From Bradyrhizobium sp. CCBAU 51765 (GTDB lineage: Bacteria > Pseudomonadota > Alphaproteobacteria > Rhizobiales > Xanthobacteraceae): a stretch of DNA of 64,000 nucleotides. Numbering within the stretch: the stretch's first letter is position 1; each line of letters starts with the position of its first letter. Of this stretch, positions 16,129-24,611 are shown piece by piece. Under the pieces are notes generated by a model. The model made no database searches. It was not told where the DNA came from and saw only the letters and a program-made list of their open reading frames with translations. Made by a program: the position numbers and the translations under genes. The DNA lies in NCBI RefSeq assembly GCF_015291725.1, contig NZ_CP030038.1, positions 7,739,001-7,803,000 on the forward strand, in the 5' to 3' direction.

Positions 16129-16938
16129 ATGACACAGGGAAACGCCGACACCGCCAACGCGGGCAGCTCCGGGCTGTTGAAGATCGAGCGGGCGGACCGG
16201 GTTCTGACCGTGGGTCTGAACCGGCCGGCCAAGCGCAATGCGCTCAATGACGGCATCATCCTGGAAATCGGCGAGTGTTTTGCTTCCCTGCCCGAGGACA
16301 TCGGGGCGGTGGTGATCCACGGCATTGGCGACCACTTTTCCTCAGGTCTCGACCTCTCCGAACTGACCGAGCACGACGCGACCGGCGGCCTGCTCCATTC
16401 ACAGATGTGGCACCGGGTGTTCGACCGCATCCAGTACAGCCGCGTGCCCGTCATCGCGGCGCTCCGGGGCGCCGTGATCGGCGGCGGGCTCGAGCTTGCC
16501 TGCGCCGCGCATATCCGCGTCGCCGAGCCCTCGACCTATTTCGCGCTGCCGGAGGGACAACGCGGCATCTTCGTCGGCGGCGGCGGCTCGGTGCGGCTGC
16601 CGCGCCTGATCGGCGTCGCCCGGATGATGGACATGATGCTGACCGGGCGCGTCTATAGCGCGACCGAGGGCGCATCCTACGGCTTCGCGCAATATCTGAC
16701 GGAGGCCGGCAACGGGCTCGGCAAGGCGCTGGAGCTTGCGACCAAGATCGCCTCCAACGCGCCGCTGACCAACTTCGCCGTGCTCCAGGCGCTGCCGATG
16801 ATCGCGGAGGCCAATCCGCAGACGGGTCTGTTGATGGAATCGCTGATGGCCACCGTCGCGCAGAGCGACAAGGAGGCCAAGCGCCGGATCCGCGAGTTCC
16901 TCGAACACAAGACCGCGAAGGTAAAGCCGAAGTCATGA
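16129..16938 (+). CDS. couA: Hydroxycinnamoyl-CoA hydratase/crotonase-fold enzyme (CouA-like)
   Basis: A 269-residue crotonase. The oxyanion-hole segments are visible as FSSGLDLSELTEHD (around residue 65-78) and ALRGAVIGGGLELACAAHIR (around 108-127), and the catalytic-Glu region as FALPEGQRGIFVGGGGSVRL. It hydrates the double bond of p-coumaroyl- or feruloyl-CoA, and some relatives then cleave the product to an aldehyde and acetyl-CoA. It is the first gene of an operon with the CoA ligase (4-bp overlap), SDR and thioesterase. An inverted-repeat operator candidate is directly upstream. Because an SDR and thioesterase follow, a beta-oxidation-like route is also possible. Confidence 0.82.
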   Translation: MTQGNADTANAGSSGLLKIERADRVLTVGLNRPAKRNALNDGIILEIGECFASLPEDIGAVVIHGIGDHFSSGLDLSELTEHDATGGLLHSQMWHRVFDRIQYSRVPVIAALRGAVIGGGLELACAAHIRVAEPSTYFALPEGQRGIFVGGGGSVRLPRLIGVARMMDMMLTGRVYSATEGASYGFAQYLTEAGNGLGKALELATKIASNAPLTNFAVLQALPMIAEANPQTGLLMESLMATVAQSDKEAKRRIREFLEHKTAKVKPKS

Positions 16939-18818
16939 GCGCACAGCCGTCCTCTTCCAGCACGGAGCGCGGCGCGAGCACTTTCCCGCTGCGGCCGATC
17001 TCGTTCGGCGATCCCGCCGTCAACGTCGAGCGCCGCGACGACGGCACGATCTACCTCAGGCCGAAGCAGCCGCTCGGCGACTATCCCGTCCGCATCACCG
17101 ACCGCCTGCATCACTGGGCGACGACGACGCCGGACCGCGTCTTCATGGCCGAGCGCGAAGGCGGCCGCTCCTGGCGCAAGATCACCTACGCCGAGCTGCT
17201 CACCGCGAGCCGGCACATCGCATCAAGCCTGATTGCGCGCGGATTGTCCGCAGAGCGCCCGGTCGTCATCCTCTCCGGCAATTCGATCGACCATGCCCTG
17301 CTCGCCTTCGGCGCGTTCTATGCGGGCGTTCCATTCTGCCCGGTGTCGCCGGCCTATTCGCTGGTGTCGAAGGATTACGGCAAGCTGTCCTATCTGATGA
17401 AGTTGCTGACGCCCGGCCTCGTCTTCGCCGAGGATGCCGACAAGTTCGCCGATGCGCTCGCCGCCAATGTCTCGCTCGGCACCGAGATCGCCGCGTCCTA
17501 TGGCCACGTGCCGGGCCGCGACGTCACCCTGCTCGCCGACCTCATGGCAACGCCGCTCCGCAGCGATCTCGACGACGTCCACGGCAGGATCGGACCCGAC
17601 ACGATCGCAAAATTCCTGCTGACCTCGGGCTCGACCGGAAACCCCAAGGCCGTCATCAACACCCAGCGCATGATCTGCGCCAACCAGGTGATGCTGCGCG
17701 AGACGCTCGCCTTCCTGAAGGACGAGCCGCCGGTTATCATCGACTGGCTGCCCTGGAACCACACCTTCGGCGGCAACCACAATATCGGACTGACGCTCTA
17801 CAACGGCGGCTCGATGTATCTGGACGCCGGCAAGCCGATGCCCGGCGGCATCGAGGAGACCGTGCGCAATCTCCAGGAGATTTCGCCGACAGTGTATTTC
17901 AACGTGCCCAAGGGCTACGAGTCGCTGCTGCCGTATTTGCGCGACGATCAGGGCCTGCGCGCAAAGTTCTTCGACCGGCTGCACGCGATGTTCTTCTCGG
18001 GCGCAGCGCTGTCGCCCTTCGTCTGGGACAGCCTCGACGAGCTCGCGGTGAAGGAAAAGGGTTACCGCGTGCCGATGTTGACGGGCCTCGGCGCGACCGA
18101 GACTGCGCCGTTCTTCATGTCGGTCAATCCGCGCACCAGCCGCTCCGGCCATGTCGGCCTGCCGGTCTCGGGCAACGACGCCAAGCTTGTGCCGAACAAC
18201 GGCAAGCTGGAGGTCCGCTGCAAGGGGCCGAACGTGATGCCCGGCTACTGGCGCCAGCCCGACATCACGGCGAAATCGTTCGACGAGGAAGGCTTCTACA
18301 AGCTCGGCGATGCGCTCAAGCCGGCCGATCCTGATGATCTCAACGCCGGCTTCGACTTCGACGGGCGCATCGGCGAGGATTTCAAGCTCGCCAGCGGTAC
18401 CTGGGTCAGCGTCGGCCCGCTGCGGGCGCGCTTCGTTGCGGCCTGCGCGCCGCTGGTGCGCGACGTCGTCATCGCCGGCATCAACCGCGACGAGATTTCC
18501 GCGCTGGTCGTGCTCGATCTCGACGGCTGCCGGCTGATCAACCCGACGCTGCCGACCGACGATCTCGTCGTCGCCACGCGCGACCGCCTGGTGCGCGAGG
18601 CGTTTCGCGAGCGCCTGACCCGTTTCCTAAGCCAGGCTACGGGCTCCTCGACACGGATCACGCGCGCAATCCTGATGGACACGCCGCTGTCGATCGACAA
18701 GGGCGAGGTCACCGACAAGGGCTCGATCAATCAGCGCGCGGTGCTGGAGCATCGCGGCGAGCTGATCGAGGAGCTCTACGCTGCCAATCCGTCGAACCGT
18801 GTGATATCGGTCGCTTGA
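16935..18818 (+). CDS. couB: Feruloyl-CoA / p-coumaroyl-CoA synthetase (CouB-like)
   Basis: A 627-residue acyl-adenylate-forming ligase, length typical for feruloyl-CoA synthases (about 600-630). The phosphate-binding loop reads LLTSGSTGNPKAVINTQRM (about 226-244), then LTGLGATETAPFF and a C-terminal domain with the hinge at FDFDGRIGEDFKLASGTWVS. The FEALSGTW-like ending rather than a classical PTGKVLR tail is a feature of this family. It activates the acid with ATP and CoA in the cytoplasm. The start overlaps the couA stop by 4 bp. The product would be the likely inducer of the MarR regulator, by analogy. Confidence 0.88.
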   Translation: MSAQPSSSSTERGASTFPLRPISFGDPAVNVERRDDGTIYLRPKQPLGDYPVRITDRLHHWATTTPDRVFMAEREGGRSWRKITYAELLTASRHIASSLIARGLSAERPVVILSGNSIDHALLAFGAFYAGVPFCPVSPAYSLVSKDYGKLSYLMKLLTPGLVFAEDADKFADALAANVSLGTEIAASYGHVPGRDVTLLADLMATPLRSDLDDVHGRIGPDTIAKFLLTSGSTGNPKAVINTQRMICANQVMLRETLAFLKDEPPVIIDWLPWNHTFGGNHNIGLTLYNGGSMYLDAGKPMPGGIEETVRNLQEISPTVYFNVPKGYESLLPYLRDDQGLRAKFFDRLHAMFFSGAALSPFVWDSLDELAVKEKGYRVPMLTGLGATETAPFFMSVNPRTSRSGHVGLPVSGNDAKLVPNNGKLEVRCKGPNVMPGYWRQPDITAKSFDEEGFYKLGDALKPADPDDLNAGFDFDGRIGEDFKLASGTWVSVGPLRARFVAACAPLVRDVVIAGINRDEISALVVLDLDGCRLINPTLPTDDLVVATRDRLVREAFRERLTRFLSQATGSSTRITRAILMDTPLSIDKGEVTDKGSINQRAVLEHRGELIEELYAANPSNRVISVA

Positions 18819-18843
18819 GAAATCATCGCCAAAGGAGAACGCC

Positions 18844-19605
18844 ATGTTGTTGAAGGATCAGGCAGCCATCGTGACCGGCGGCGCATCGGGGCTTGGCGCT
18901 GCCACTGCGCGAAAACTGGCAGCGCAGGGCGCCAAGGTCGCGGTGTTCGATCTCAATGCCAAGCTCGCGGAAACCGTCGCCGCCGAGATCAAGGGCGTCG
19001 CCGTGACCTGCGACGTCTCCGATGCCGCCTCCGCTGAAGCCGCGATCGCGCAGGCGACGAAGGCCCACGGCCCGGCCCGCGTGCTGGTCAATTGCGCCGG
19101 CATCGGCGTTGCCAAGCGCGTGGTCGGCCGCGACGGCCCGATGGCGCTCGCCGATTTCGACAAGGTGATCAAGGTCAATTTGATCGGCACCTTCAACATG
19201 CTGCGCCTTGCCGCGACCGAGATGTCCAAGCTCGAGCCGCAGGCGACCGGCGAGCGCGGCGTCATCATCAACACCGCTTCGGTCGCCGCCTATGACGGCC
19301 AGATCGGCCAGTCGGCCTATTCGGCGTCCAAGGGCGGCATCGTCGGCATGACGCTGCCGATCGCTCGCGAGCTCGCGCAGTTCGGCGTCCGCGTGCTGAC
19401 GATCGCGCCCGGCCTGTTCCTCACGCCGCTGCTGGCCAACCTGCCGCAGGAAGCCCAGGACTCGCTCGCCGCAGCGATCCCCTTCCCGCGCCGGCTCGGC
19501 AATGCCGACGAGTTCGCCGCGCTCGCGCTGCACATGGTCGAGAACGCCTACCTGAACGGCGAAGTGGTGCGCCTCGACGGCTCGCTGCGCATGGCGCCGA
19601 AATAA
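18844..19605 (+). CDS. SDR, type II 3-hydroxyacyl-CoA dehydrogenase-like (HSD10 family)
   Basis: A 253-residue short-chain dehydrogenase: NAD-binding TGGASGLGAATARKLA at the start, NCAGIG near residue 85, catalytic Tyr159 and Lys163 in QSAYSASKGG, and the HSD10-type C terminus EVVRLDGSLRMAPK. Such enzymes oxidise 3-hydroxyacyl-CoA to 3-oxoacyl-CoA with NAD. It begins 25 bp after couB with a GGAG ribosome site and precedes the thioesterase by 10 bp. In this operon it may oxidise the hydrated hydroxycinnamoyl-CoA; the thiolase needed to finish that route is not in this operon. Confidence 0.85.
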   Translation: MLLKDQAAIVTGGASGLGAATARKLAAQGAKVAVFDLNAKLAETVAAEIKGVAVTCDVSDAASAEAAIAQATKAHGPARVLVNCAGIGVAKRVVGRDGPMALADFDKVIKVNLIGTFNMLRLAATEMSKLEPQATGERGVIINTASVAAYDGQIGQSAYSASKGGIVGMTLPIARELAQFGVRVLTIAPGLFLTPLLANLPQEAQDSLAAAIPFPRRLGNADEFAALALHMVENAYLNGEVVRLDGSLRMAPK

Positions 19606-19615
19606 GGCGCTGCCC

Positions 19616-20035
19616 ATGTTCGTGAACCGGCGCGAGGTCCAGATCCAGTGGGGCGATTGCGACCCCGCCAACATCGTCTATTACCCGCGCTATTTCGCGA
19701 TGTTCGACGATTCGACCTCGACCCTGTTCGAGGTCGCCGGCTTCTCCAAGCAGGACCTGGTCCGGAAATACGGCCTGGTGGGTATTCCCATGGTCGATAC
19801 GCGGGCCAAGTTCTACATCCCCTCGACCTATGGCGACTGGATCACCATCGAAACAAAGATCGAGAGCATCAAGCGCTCGAGCTTCGAGGTGAAGCACAAC
19901 GTCTACAAGGGCGAGGCGCTGGCGATCGAGGGGTTCGAGACCCGCGTCCTTGTCGGCCGCGACCCCGTTAACCCCGACAAGCTGAAATCGGCACCGTTTC
20001 CGGCGGAAATGGTAGCCAAATTCACGGGGAGCTAG
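19616..20035 (+). CDS. 4-hydroxybenzoyl-CoA thioesterase-like hotdog protein
   Basis: A 139-residue hotdog enzyme with the 4HBT active-site stretch QIQWGDCDPANIVYYPRYF; Asp16 aligns with the nucleophilic Asp of the Pseudomonas enzyme. It would release CoA from 4-hydroxybenzoyl-CoA or a related aryl-CoA, giving 4-hydroxybenzoate for PobA. It is 10 bp behind the SDR gene and ends the hydratase-ligase operon, 91 bp before the binding-protein gene. This makes a route through 4-hydroxybenzoyl-CoA more likely than one that produces 4-hydroxybenzaldehyde alone, though both could operate. Confidence 0.85.
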   Translation: MFVNRREVQIQWGDCDPANIVYYPRYFAMFDDSTSTLFEVAGFSKQDLVRKYGLVGIPMVDTRAKFYIPSTYGDWITIETKIESIKRSSFEVKHNVYKGEALAIEGFETRVLVGRDPVNPDKLKSAPFPAEMVAKFTGS

Positions 20036-20126
20036 AGCCCGGAGCTAAATCGCCGCATCGCCAAAAGAGGGGGCTGAATTACCCCCCGATTTCTGCTTTC
20101 AAAGAAACACGTCAAGGGAGGAATAG

Positions 20127-21278
20127 ATGAAACGTTCTTATTTGACCGCTGCCATCACTGCGGCCGCGCTGGCGCTGCCGGCATTGCCTGCGCTGGCCCA
20201 GACCAGCGAAATCACCATCGGCATCACCACCACCACGACCGGCCCGGGCGCAGCCCTCGGCATTCCCGAGCGCAACGCGCTGGAGTTCGTGCCGAAGGAG
20301 ATCGGCGGCGTGCCGCTGAAGGTGATCGTGCTCGACGACGGCGGCGATCCCACCACCGCGACCACCAACGCCCGCCGCTTCGTGACCGAGTCCAAGGCCG
20401 ACATCATCATGGGCTCGGCCCTGACGCCGCCGACCATCGCGGTCTCCAACGTCGCCAACGAGGCCGGCATCCCGCATTTCGGCCTCGCGCCGTTCCCGAT
20501 CACGCCCGAGCGCATGAAGTGGTCGGTCGCGATGCCGCAGCCGATCCCGATCGTGGGCAAGGTGCTGTACGATCACATGAAGTCCAAGGGCGTGAAGACG
20601 CTCGGCTATATCGGCTATTCCGATTCCTACGGCGACCTCTGGTTCAACGACCTCAAGGCCCAGGCCGTGCCGATGGGCATGACCATCGTCGACGAGGAGC
20701 GCTTTGCCCGTCCGGACACATCGGTGACCGGACAGGTGCTGAAGCTGGTCGCCGCCAATCCGGACGCGATCCTGGTCGGCGCGTCCGGCACCGCGGCCGC
20801 GCTGCCGCAGACCGAGCTGCGCGAACGCGGCTACAAGGGCCTGATCTACCAGACCCACGGCGCTGCCAGCATGGACTTCATCCGCATCGCCGGCAAAGCG
20901 GCGGAAGGCGTGCTGATGGCCTCGGGCCCTGTGATGGACCCCGAGGACCAGCCGGATAGCGCGCTGACCAAGAAGCCGGGCCTCGCGCTGAACTCGGCCT
21001 ATGAAGCCAAATATGGTCCGAACAGCCGCAGCCAGTTCGCCGGCCATTCCTACGACGCGTTCGAAATCCTCAAGCGCGTGATCCCGACGGCGCTGAAAAC
21101 CGCAAAACCCGGCACGCCGGAATTCCGCGAAGCCATTCGCCAGGCGCTGCTGACGGAGAAAGAGCTCGCGGCGAGCCAGGGCGTCTACAACTTCACCGAA
21201 AAGGACCGCTACGGCCTCGACGAGCGCTCGCGCATCCTGCTCACGGTGAAGGACGGCAAGTACTCGCTGGTGAAGTAG
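20127..21278 (+). CDS. couP: Branched-chain-type ABC substrate-binding protein (CouP-like)
   Basis: A 383-residue periplasmic-binding protein (Peripla_BP_6 type) with signal peptide MKRSYLTAAITAAALALPAL and cleavage after ALA at about residue 24. Mature start SEITIGITTTTTGPGAALG is the Leu/Ile/Val-binding-protein form. A ribosome site AAGGGAGGAA precedes the ATG. It is in the direction of the hydroxycinnamate operon, and the membrane and ATPase genes at 4524-8069 lack a binding protein, so it is the likely partner of that importer, as CouP is with CouSTU. A strong hairpin terminator follows 26 bp after the stop. Confidence 0.85.
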   Translation: MKRSYLTAAITAAALALPALPALAQTSEITIGITTTTTGPGAALGIPERNALEFVPKEIGGVPLKVIVLDDGGDPTTATTNARRFVTESKADIIMGSALTPPTIAVSNVANEAGIPHFGLAPFPITPERMKWSVAMPQPIPIVGKVLYDHMKSKGVKTLGYIGYSDSYGDLWFNDLKAQAVPMGMTIVDEERFARPDTSVTGQVLKLVAANPDAILVGASGTAAALPQTELRERGYKGLIYQTHGAASMDFIRIAGKAAEGVLMASGPVMDPEDQPDSALTKKPGLALNSAYEAKYGPNSRSQFAGHSYDAFEILKRVIPTALKTAKPGTPEFREAIRQALLTEKELAASQGVYNFTEKDRYGLDERSRILLTVKDGKYSLVK

Positions 21279-21303
21279 GCGCGGCGAAAGATCCGAGACG
21301 ACG

Positions 21304-21331
21304 AGAGCCGGCCCATCGGGCCGGCTCTTTT
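21304..21331 (+). terminator. Rho-independent terminator after the binding-protein gene
   Basis: Perfect 11-bp stem AGAGCCGGCCC / GGGCCGGCTCT with a 3-base loop (ATC), followed by TTT. It ends the hydroxycinnamate block. Confidence 0.88.
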
Positions 21332-21387
21332 CATGTGTGGGTCGAGTTGCGGCTACGAGCGTTGCTGCGCCCCCTCTCCCGCTTGCG

Positions 21388-22578
21388 AGAGCTTTGCTTA
21401 ATTGGACGCGGGGGAGTGATTGCCGCTGTTGGGCGTTTTTTGCGTAGCGTTGGACGTCGGCGGCATCGAAGGTTTGCGCTTTCGTGGTCGACTGATTGGG
21501 TTGGGCGGTCATGCGGCAACTCCCGCAGGAGACAACGCCACCCATCGTTTGAGATTCATTGCCAGGCAGATCAGGCGCAGATGCGTCTGGTTGCGCGCCC
21601 AGCCCAGATAGCGGGCGCGCGCCCAGCGGTAGCTGCCCTTGAGGCGCGCGAAGACCTGCTCGACCGGTGCGCGGCGCTTTCCCACGGCACCGTTGAAGCG
21701 CTTCTGCCGCGCGGTCAGCGGATGATGCTTGTTGGGCCGGAACATCAGCCGCGGCTTGATGCCTCGCGCGCGCAGGCCGCTACGGCGCTCGTGCTTGTCA
21801 TAGGCCTGGTCGGCATAGACCGCCTTCTCATCACCACAGACCAACTCGTCGGCGGGCACCGTATCGTTGACCGCAGCATCGGTCAGCTTGCTGCGGCGGA
21901 TGATTGCCGAGCCCTGGTCGATGCCAACATGGGCCTTGTAGCCGAAGTATCGTTTGCCGCCCTTCTTGGTCCATCGCGCATCCGGATCGCGCTTGCTGTT
22001 GACCAGTTTGCTCGGCGCCCGACCGTCCGGGCCGGGGGGCTGCGGCTCCTCTGGTGGCTTCGGCGGCTTCACCGCCGCCGGGATCAGGCTCGCGTCGATT
22101 AGTGTACCCCGCCGCACCACCAGCCCATGCGCATCGATCTGGCGCAGGATCTCACCGAACAGCCTCTCGTCCAGGCCGGCCCGCTGCAAACTGTCGCGGA
22201 AGCGCCAGATCGTGGCGTGATCGGGTGTCTCATCGCCGAGCACAAAGCCGCAGAAATCGCGGAATGAGGCGCGGTCATCAAGCGCCTCTTCAAGCTCCGG
22301 ATCGGACAGCCCGTACCATTGCTGCAGCAACAGCGCCTTGAACATCACCAGCCGCGGATAGGCCGGCGCCCCACGCTCCGGTTCCGGCAGACCGCCTAGC
22401 ACGCCCCCTACCGCTGCCCAATCGACCAAGTCCCCAATCCGTCTCAGCACCGGATTGCCTTTTCCCCGTCGCGACACCAGCGCGTCCGCAAAGCTCGGTT
22501 GTCCAACCTGTCGATAGGCCATTCCCGTCCTCCCTCAGCGGTCTAGGGAATCGCAGATTCGCGAATATGCAAAGCTCT
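21388..22578 (-). mobile_element. IS5-like insertion sequence, 1191 bp, inserted in a type C repeat
   Basis: Terminal inverted repeats begin AGAGCTTTGC at 21388 and end GCAAAGCTCT at 22578. Both ends are flanked by the same eight bases CGCTTGCG (21380-21387 and 22579-22586), which together rebuild an uninterrupted CTCCCGCTTGCGGGAGAG repeat, so they are probably the target-site duplication. One intact transposase gene is inside. Ends are inferred by eye; only the first 10 bp of the inverted repeats are perfect. Eight bases is unusual for classical IS5 (4 bp) and may fit another subgroup. Confidence 0.8.
21509..22522 (-). CDS. IS5-family transposase
   Basis: A 337-residue DDE transposase, apparently intact. 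The N-terminal DUF772-type domain (about 45-125) contains MFKALLLQQWYGLSDPELEE and DFCGFVLGDETPDHATIWRF. DDE region: TLIDASLIPA (first Asp), CGDEKAVYADQAYDKHERR (second Asp) and EQVFARLKGSYRWARARYL (Glu). The C-terminal LRLICLAMNLKRW is typical of the group. No frameshift is seen, so the element could still move. It reads toward the left, opposite to the neighbouring binding-protein gene. Confidence 0.93.
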   Translation of the reverse strand: MAYRQVGQPSFADALVSRRGKGNPVLRRIGDLVDWAAVGGVLGGLPEPERGAPAYPRLVMFKALLLQQWYGLSDPELEEALDDRASFRDFCGFVLGDETPDHATIWRFRDSLQRAGLDERLFGEILRQIDAHGLVVRRGTLIDASLIPAAVKPPKPPEEPQPPGPDGRAPSKLVNSKRDPDARWTKKGGKRYFGYKAHVGIDQGSAIIRRSKLTDAAVNDTVPADELVCGDEKAVYADQAYDKHERRSGLRARGIKPRLMFRPNKHHPLTARQKRFNGAVGKRRAPVEQVFARLKGSYRWARARYLGWARNQTHLRLICLAMNLKRWVALSPAGVAA

Positions 22579-22713
22579 CGCTTGCGGGAGAGGGTTGGGG
22601 AGAGGGTGCCTCCGCGTTGGGACTGTCCGAGGCGTGCAGAGACAATCCCCCAGAGGAGAAAACCCTCACCCGGCGCTTAGCGCCGACCTCTCCCGCAAGC
22701 GGGAGAGGTAACA
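22579..22713. repeat. Right part of the IS-interrupted type C palindromic repeat
   Basis: Continues the repeat begun at 21371-21387: GCTTGCGGGAGAGGGTTGGG, then AAAACCCTCACCCGGCGC and ACCTCTCCCGCAAGCGGGAG. Deleting the IS and one CGCTTGCG restores a full type C palindrome. Confidence 0.8.
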
Positions 22714-22736
22714 CCGAATCTGCCGATGCACCGCGG

Positions 22737-23465
22737 CTACGCCGCCTGCCGCAGCGGGGTCCAGGCGAACTCCGGATAATAACTGTCCATCATGCGATCG
22801 ACATAGGCGGTGAGGTTTGGAAATCCCTCGGCGCGCTCGCGCAAAGCCGATTCGAAGAACGGCGAGAGAACGCCGGCGAGCATGCCGAACGCAGTGGCAT
22901 CGACGCCGCAGGGCTTGCTGCCCATCAGGTACGCCTTGTCGCCCAGCTGCACCGACAGCGCGAACAGCGAGCGCACCGCGAGATCGACGTCGTCGTCCGG
23001 CGCATGGCGGCCGAGGCCGGAGAGCAGATAATTCTCGGCGACGCGGAATTGCGCATCCTCGCGCAGCTTCTCGCGATTGTGCTCCGGCGCGCCGTCGAAG
23101 AAATGCGCCGGCCCCTTGGCGAAATTGACCGGATCGACCCAGCGTGCGCCGACCAGCGCCCAGTAGACGTGATGCTCGATCATGCGCTCGAAGGCCCAGG
23201 CCTGCGCACGCTCGGCCAAGGAGAGCCCGGCATCGAAATCGAAGCCGTAGCGGCGCTCGATATGGGCGCGGATGAAGGTGGAATCGGCCACCGCCTCGCC
23301 GCCGTCGTCGATGAAAGGTAGCTGCCCCTTGGGGGACGCGGGCGGCATCGCCCGCTCCTTCCGGTAAGGCAGCCCCGCCATCTTGAGCTGCACCTCGGTC
23401 TTGGTGACGAAGGGGCTGATTTCCGGCAGGCCGAAGCCGGCGCCAAAGCCGTAAAGCGTGATCAT
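22737..23465 (-). CDS. Glutathione S-transferase-like protein
   Basis: A 242-residue protein with a thioredoxin-like N-terminal half (MITLYGFGAGFGLPEISPF, then KGQLPFIDDGGEAVADSTFI, the cis-Pro and Asp-Ser glutathione contacts) and an all-helical C-terminal half. The C-terminal part resembles the metaxin/FAX-type subgroup (RAHIERRYGFDFDAGLSLAE). Its reaction is unknown. Upstream on the same strand is a small gene of 91 codons, and the YafY-type regulator at 23908 is divergent, so the three probably form one regulated unit. Confidence 0.88.
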   Translation of the reverse strand: MITLYGFGAGFGLPEISPFVTKTEVQLKMAGLPYRKERAMPPASPKGQLPFIDDGGEAVADSTFIRAHIERRYGFDFDAGLSLAERAQAWAFERMIEHHVYWALVGARWVDPVNFAKGPAHFFDGAPEHNREKLREDAQFRVAENYLLSGLGRHAPDDDVDLAVRSLFALSVQLGDKAYLMGSKPCGVDATAFGMLAGVLSPFFESALRERAEGFPNLTAYVDRMMDSYYPEFAWTPLRQAA

Positions 23466-23503
23466 GCGGGCTCTCCTGAACCTGTCGAATGAATTGACGG
23501 AAC

Positions 23504-23779
23504 CTAGCGGCCGGCTGCTGCCACCATGGTGGCAGCAGCCGTGATATCTTCTGCGAAGCGCGCCCCTCGCCAGGCGCGGCCCATCACGTGGCGGACCAGC
23601 GCATCCGCGGCATGGATCAGCGAACGCGTCACGGCAGTCGCGAGCGCAAAGCGGAGGTCGACGACCGTGACATCAAGCGAAACGAGGCGGCGGAATGCCC
23701 AGGCCTGCCACGCCTGGACCTGGAAAGGCTGGCTCCGCCACAACGGGCCGGCCGGGCCGAAATGGGTTGGAATGATCAT
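23504..23779 (-). CDS. Small protein of unknown function upstream of the GST gene
   Basis: A 91-residue frame starting ATG at 23779 with an excellent ribosome site (GAAGAGGA, 7 bp before). It reads MIIPTHFGPAGPLWRSQPFQ and is rich in Ala, Arg and aromatic residues, with no domain that I recognise. The stop is 38 bp before the GST start, and the promoter side faces the YafY-type regulator. Gene status rests on the ribosome site, its place and the lack of any other frame on that stretch; codon use is also compatible with coding. Confidence 0.5.
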   Translation of the reverse strand: MIIPTHFGPAGPLWRSQPFQVQAWQAWAFRRLVSLDVTVVDLRFALATAVTRSLIHAADALVRHVMGRAWRGARFAEDITAAATMVAAAGR

Positions 23780-23825
23780 GGACAAATCCTCTTCAGTCGA
23801 TGTGTTGTCCCGGTATAGAACTCCC

Positions 23826-23849
23826 CTGCTGCCAACATCCTGTCAGCAG
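23826..23849. promoter_or_regulatory. Inverted repeat between the GST unit and its YafY-type regulator
   Basis: A 24-bp imperfect palindrome with outer arms CTGCTG and CAGCAG and inner TGCCA / TGTCA. Its inner half sites resemble the TGACA-TGTCA core of the palindrome at 29474-29504 next to the second such regulator. Confidence 0.5.
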
Positions 23850-23907
23850 CCGCCCGCCGCCTTCTGAAAAAGACCACCGGGAAAAAAGCAGCGACAAGGG
23901 ACCTGTC

Positions 23908-24606
23908 ATGAGACGCGCCGACCGGCTGTTTCAAATCATCCAGGTGCTGAGGCGTACGCGGAAGCCGCTGACGGCGGACGCGATCGCGGCCGAGCTCGAG
24001 ACCTCGAAGCGCACGATCTATCGCGACATCGCGACGCTGATCGGCCAGCGCGTGCCGATCCGCGGCGAAGCCGGCATGGGTTACATTCTGGAGAAAGGCT
24101 TTGACCTCCCGCCGCTCATGCTGACACCCGACGAGATCGAGGCGGCGGTGCTGGGCGCGCAATGGGTCGCGGGCCACGCCGATTCCACGCTGGCGCGTGC
24201 GGCTGAAGACTTGATGGCCAAGATCGCCGACACTGTGCCTGAGCGCCTGCGGCCTTTCGTGCTGGAGCCGGCGAGCCGGGCGCGGCCGAGCTGGAACAGG
24301 GAACCGGACCGCCTGGACATGGCGCGCACCCGAACCCAGATCCACGAAGGCAGGAAGATCGTGCTACGCTATCGCGACGAGCAGGGTCGTCCCAGCGAGC
24401 GCGTGATCTGGCCGATTTCGGTCGGCTATCTCGAAGCAGTCCGGCTGCTGGCGGCCTGGTGCGAGCTGCGCGGCGACTTCCGCAGCTTCCGCACCGACCG
24501 CGTGGTCGAGGCGACCTATCTCGACGAGAAATATCCGGAACGGCGCGACGTGCTGCGCGCAAGATGGCGGCAGAGCCTGGTCTGGGGTCCGCCAAAGGAC
24601 ACGTGA
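23908..24606 (+). CDS. YafY-type HTH/WYL transcriptional regulator
   Basis: A 232-residue protein: an HTH_11 domain at residues 1-55 (MRRADRLFQIIQVLRRTRK, then SKRTIYRDIATLIGQRVPIR) and a WYL-type ligand domain from about 135 (GRKIVLRYRDEQGRPSERVI, RLLAAWCELRGDFRSFRTDR). ATG 23908 is preferred over the longer upstream frame because the helix-turn-helix begins there. It is divergent from the small gene and GST, with a palindrome between, so it most likely controls them. Its stop is 5 bp from the ATG of the next gene. Confidence 0.88.
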   Translation: MRRADRLFQIIQVLRRTRKPLTADAIAAELETSKRTIYRDIATLIGQRVPIRGEAGMGYILEKGFDLPPLMLTPDEIEAAVLGAQWVAGHADSTLARAAEDLMAKIADTVPERLRPFVLEPASRARPSWNREPDRLDMARTRTQIHEGRKIVLRYRDEQGRPSERVIWPISVGYLEAVRLLAAWCELRGDFRSFRTDRVVEATYLDEKYPERRDVLRARWRQSLVWGPPKDT

Positions 24607-24611
24607 GGACG

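Noticed and set aside
21331..21519. A small minus-strand frame at the left end of the IS
   Set aside because: It runs through the IS end, the repeat and the terminator, and gives a low-complexity peptide.
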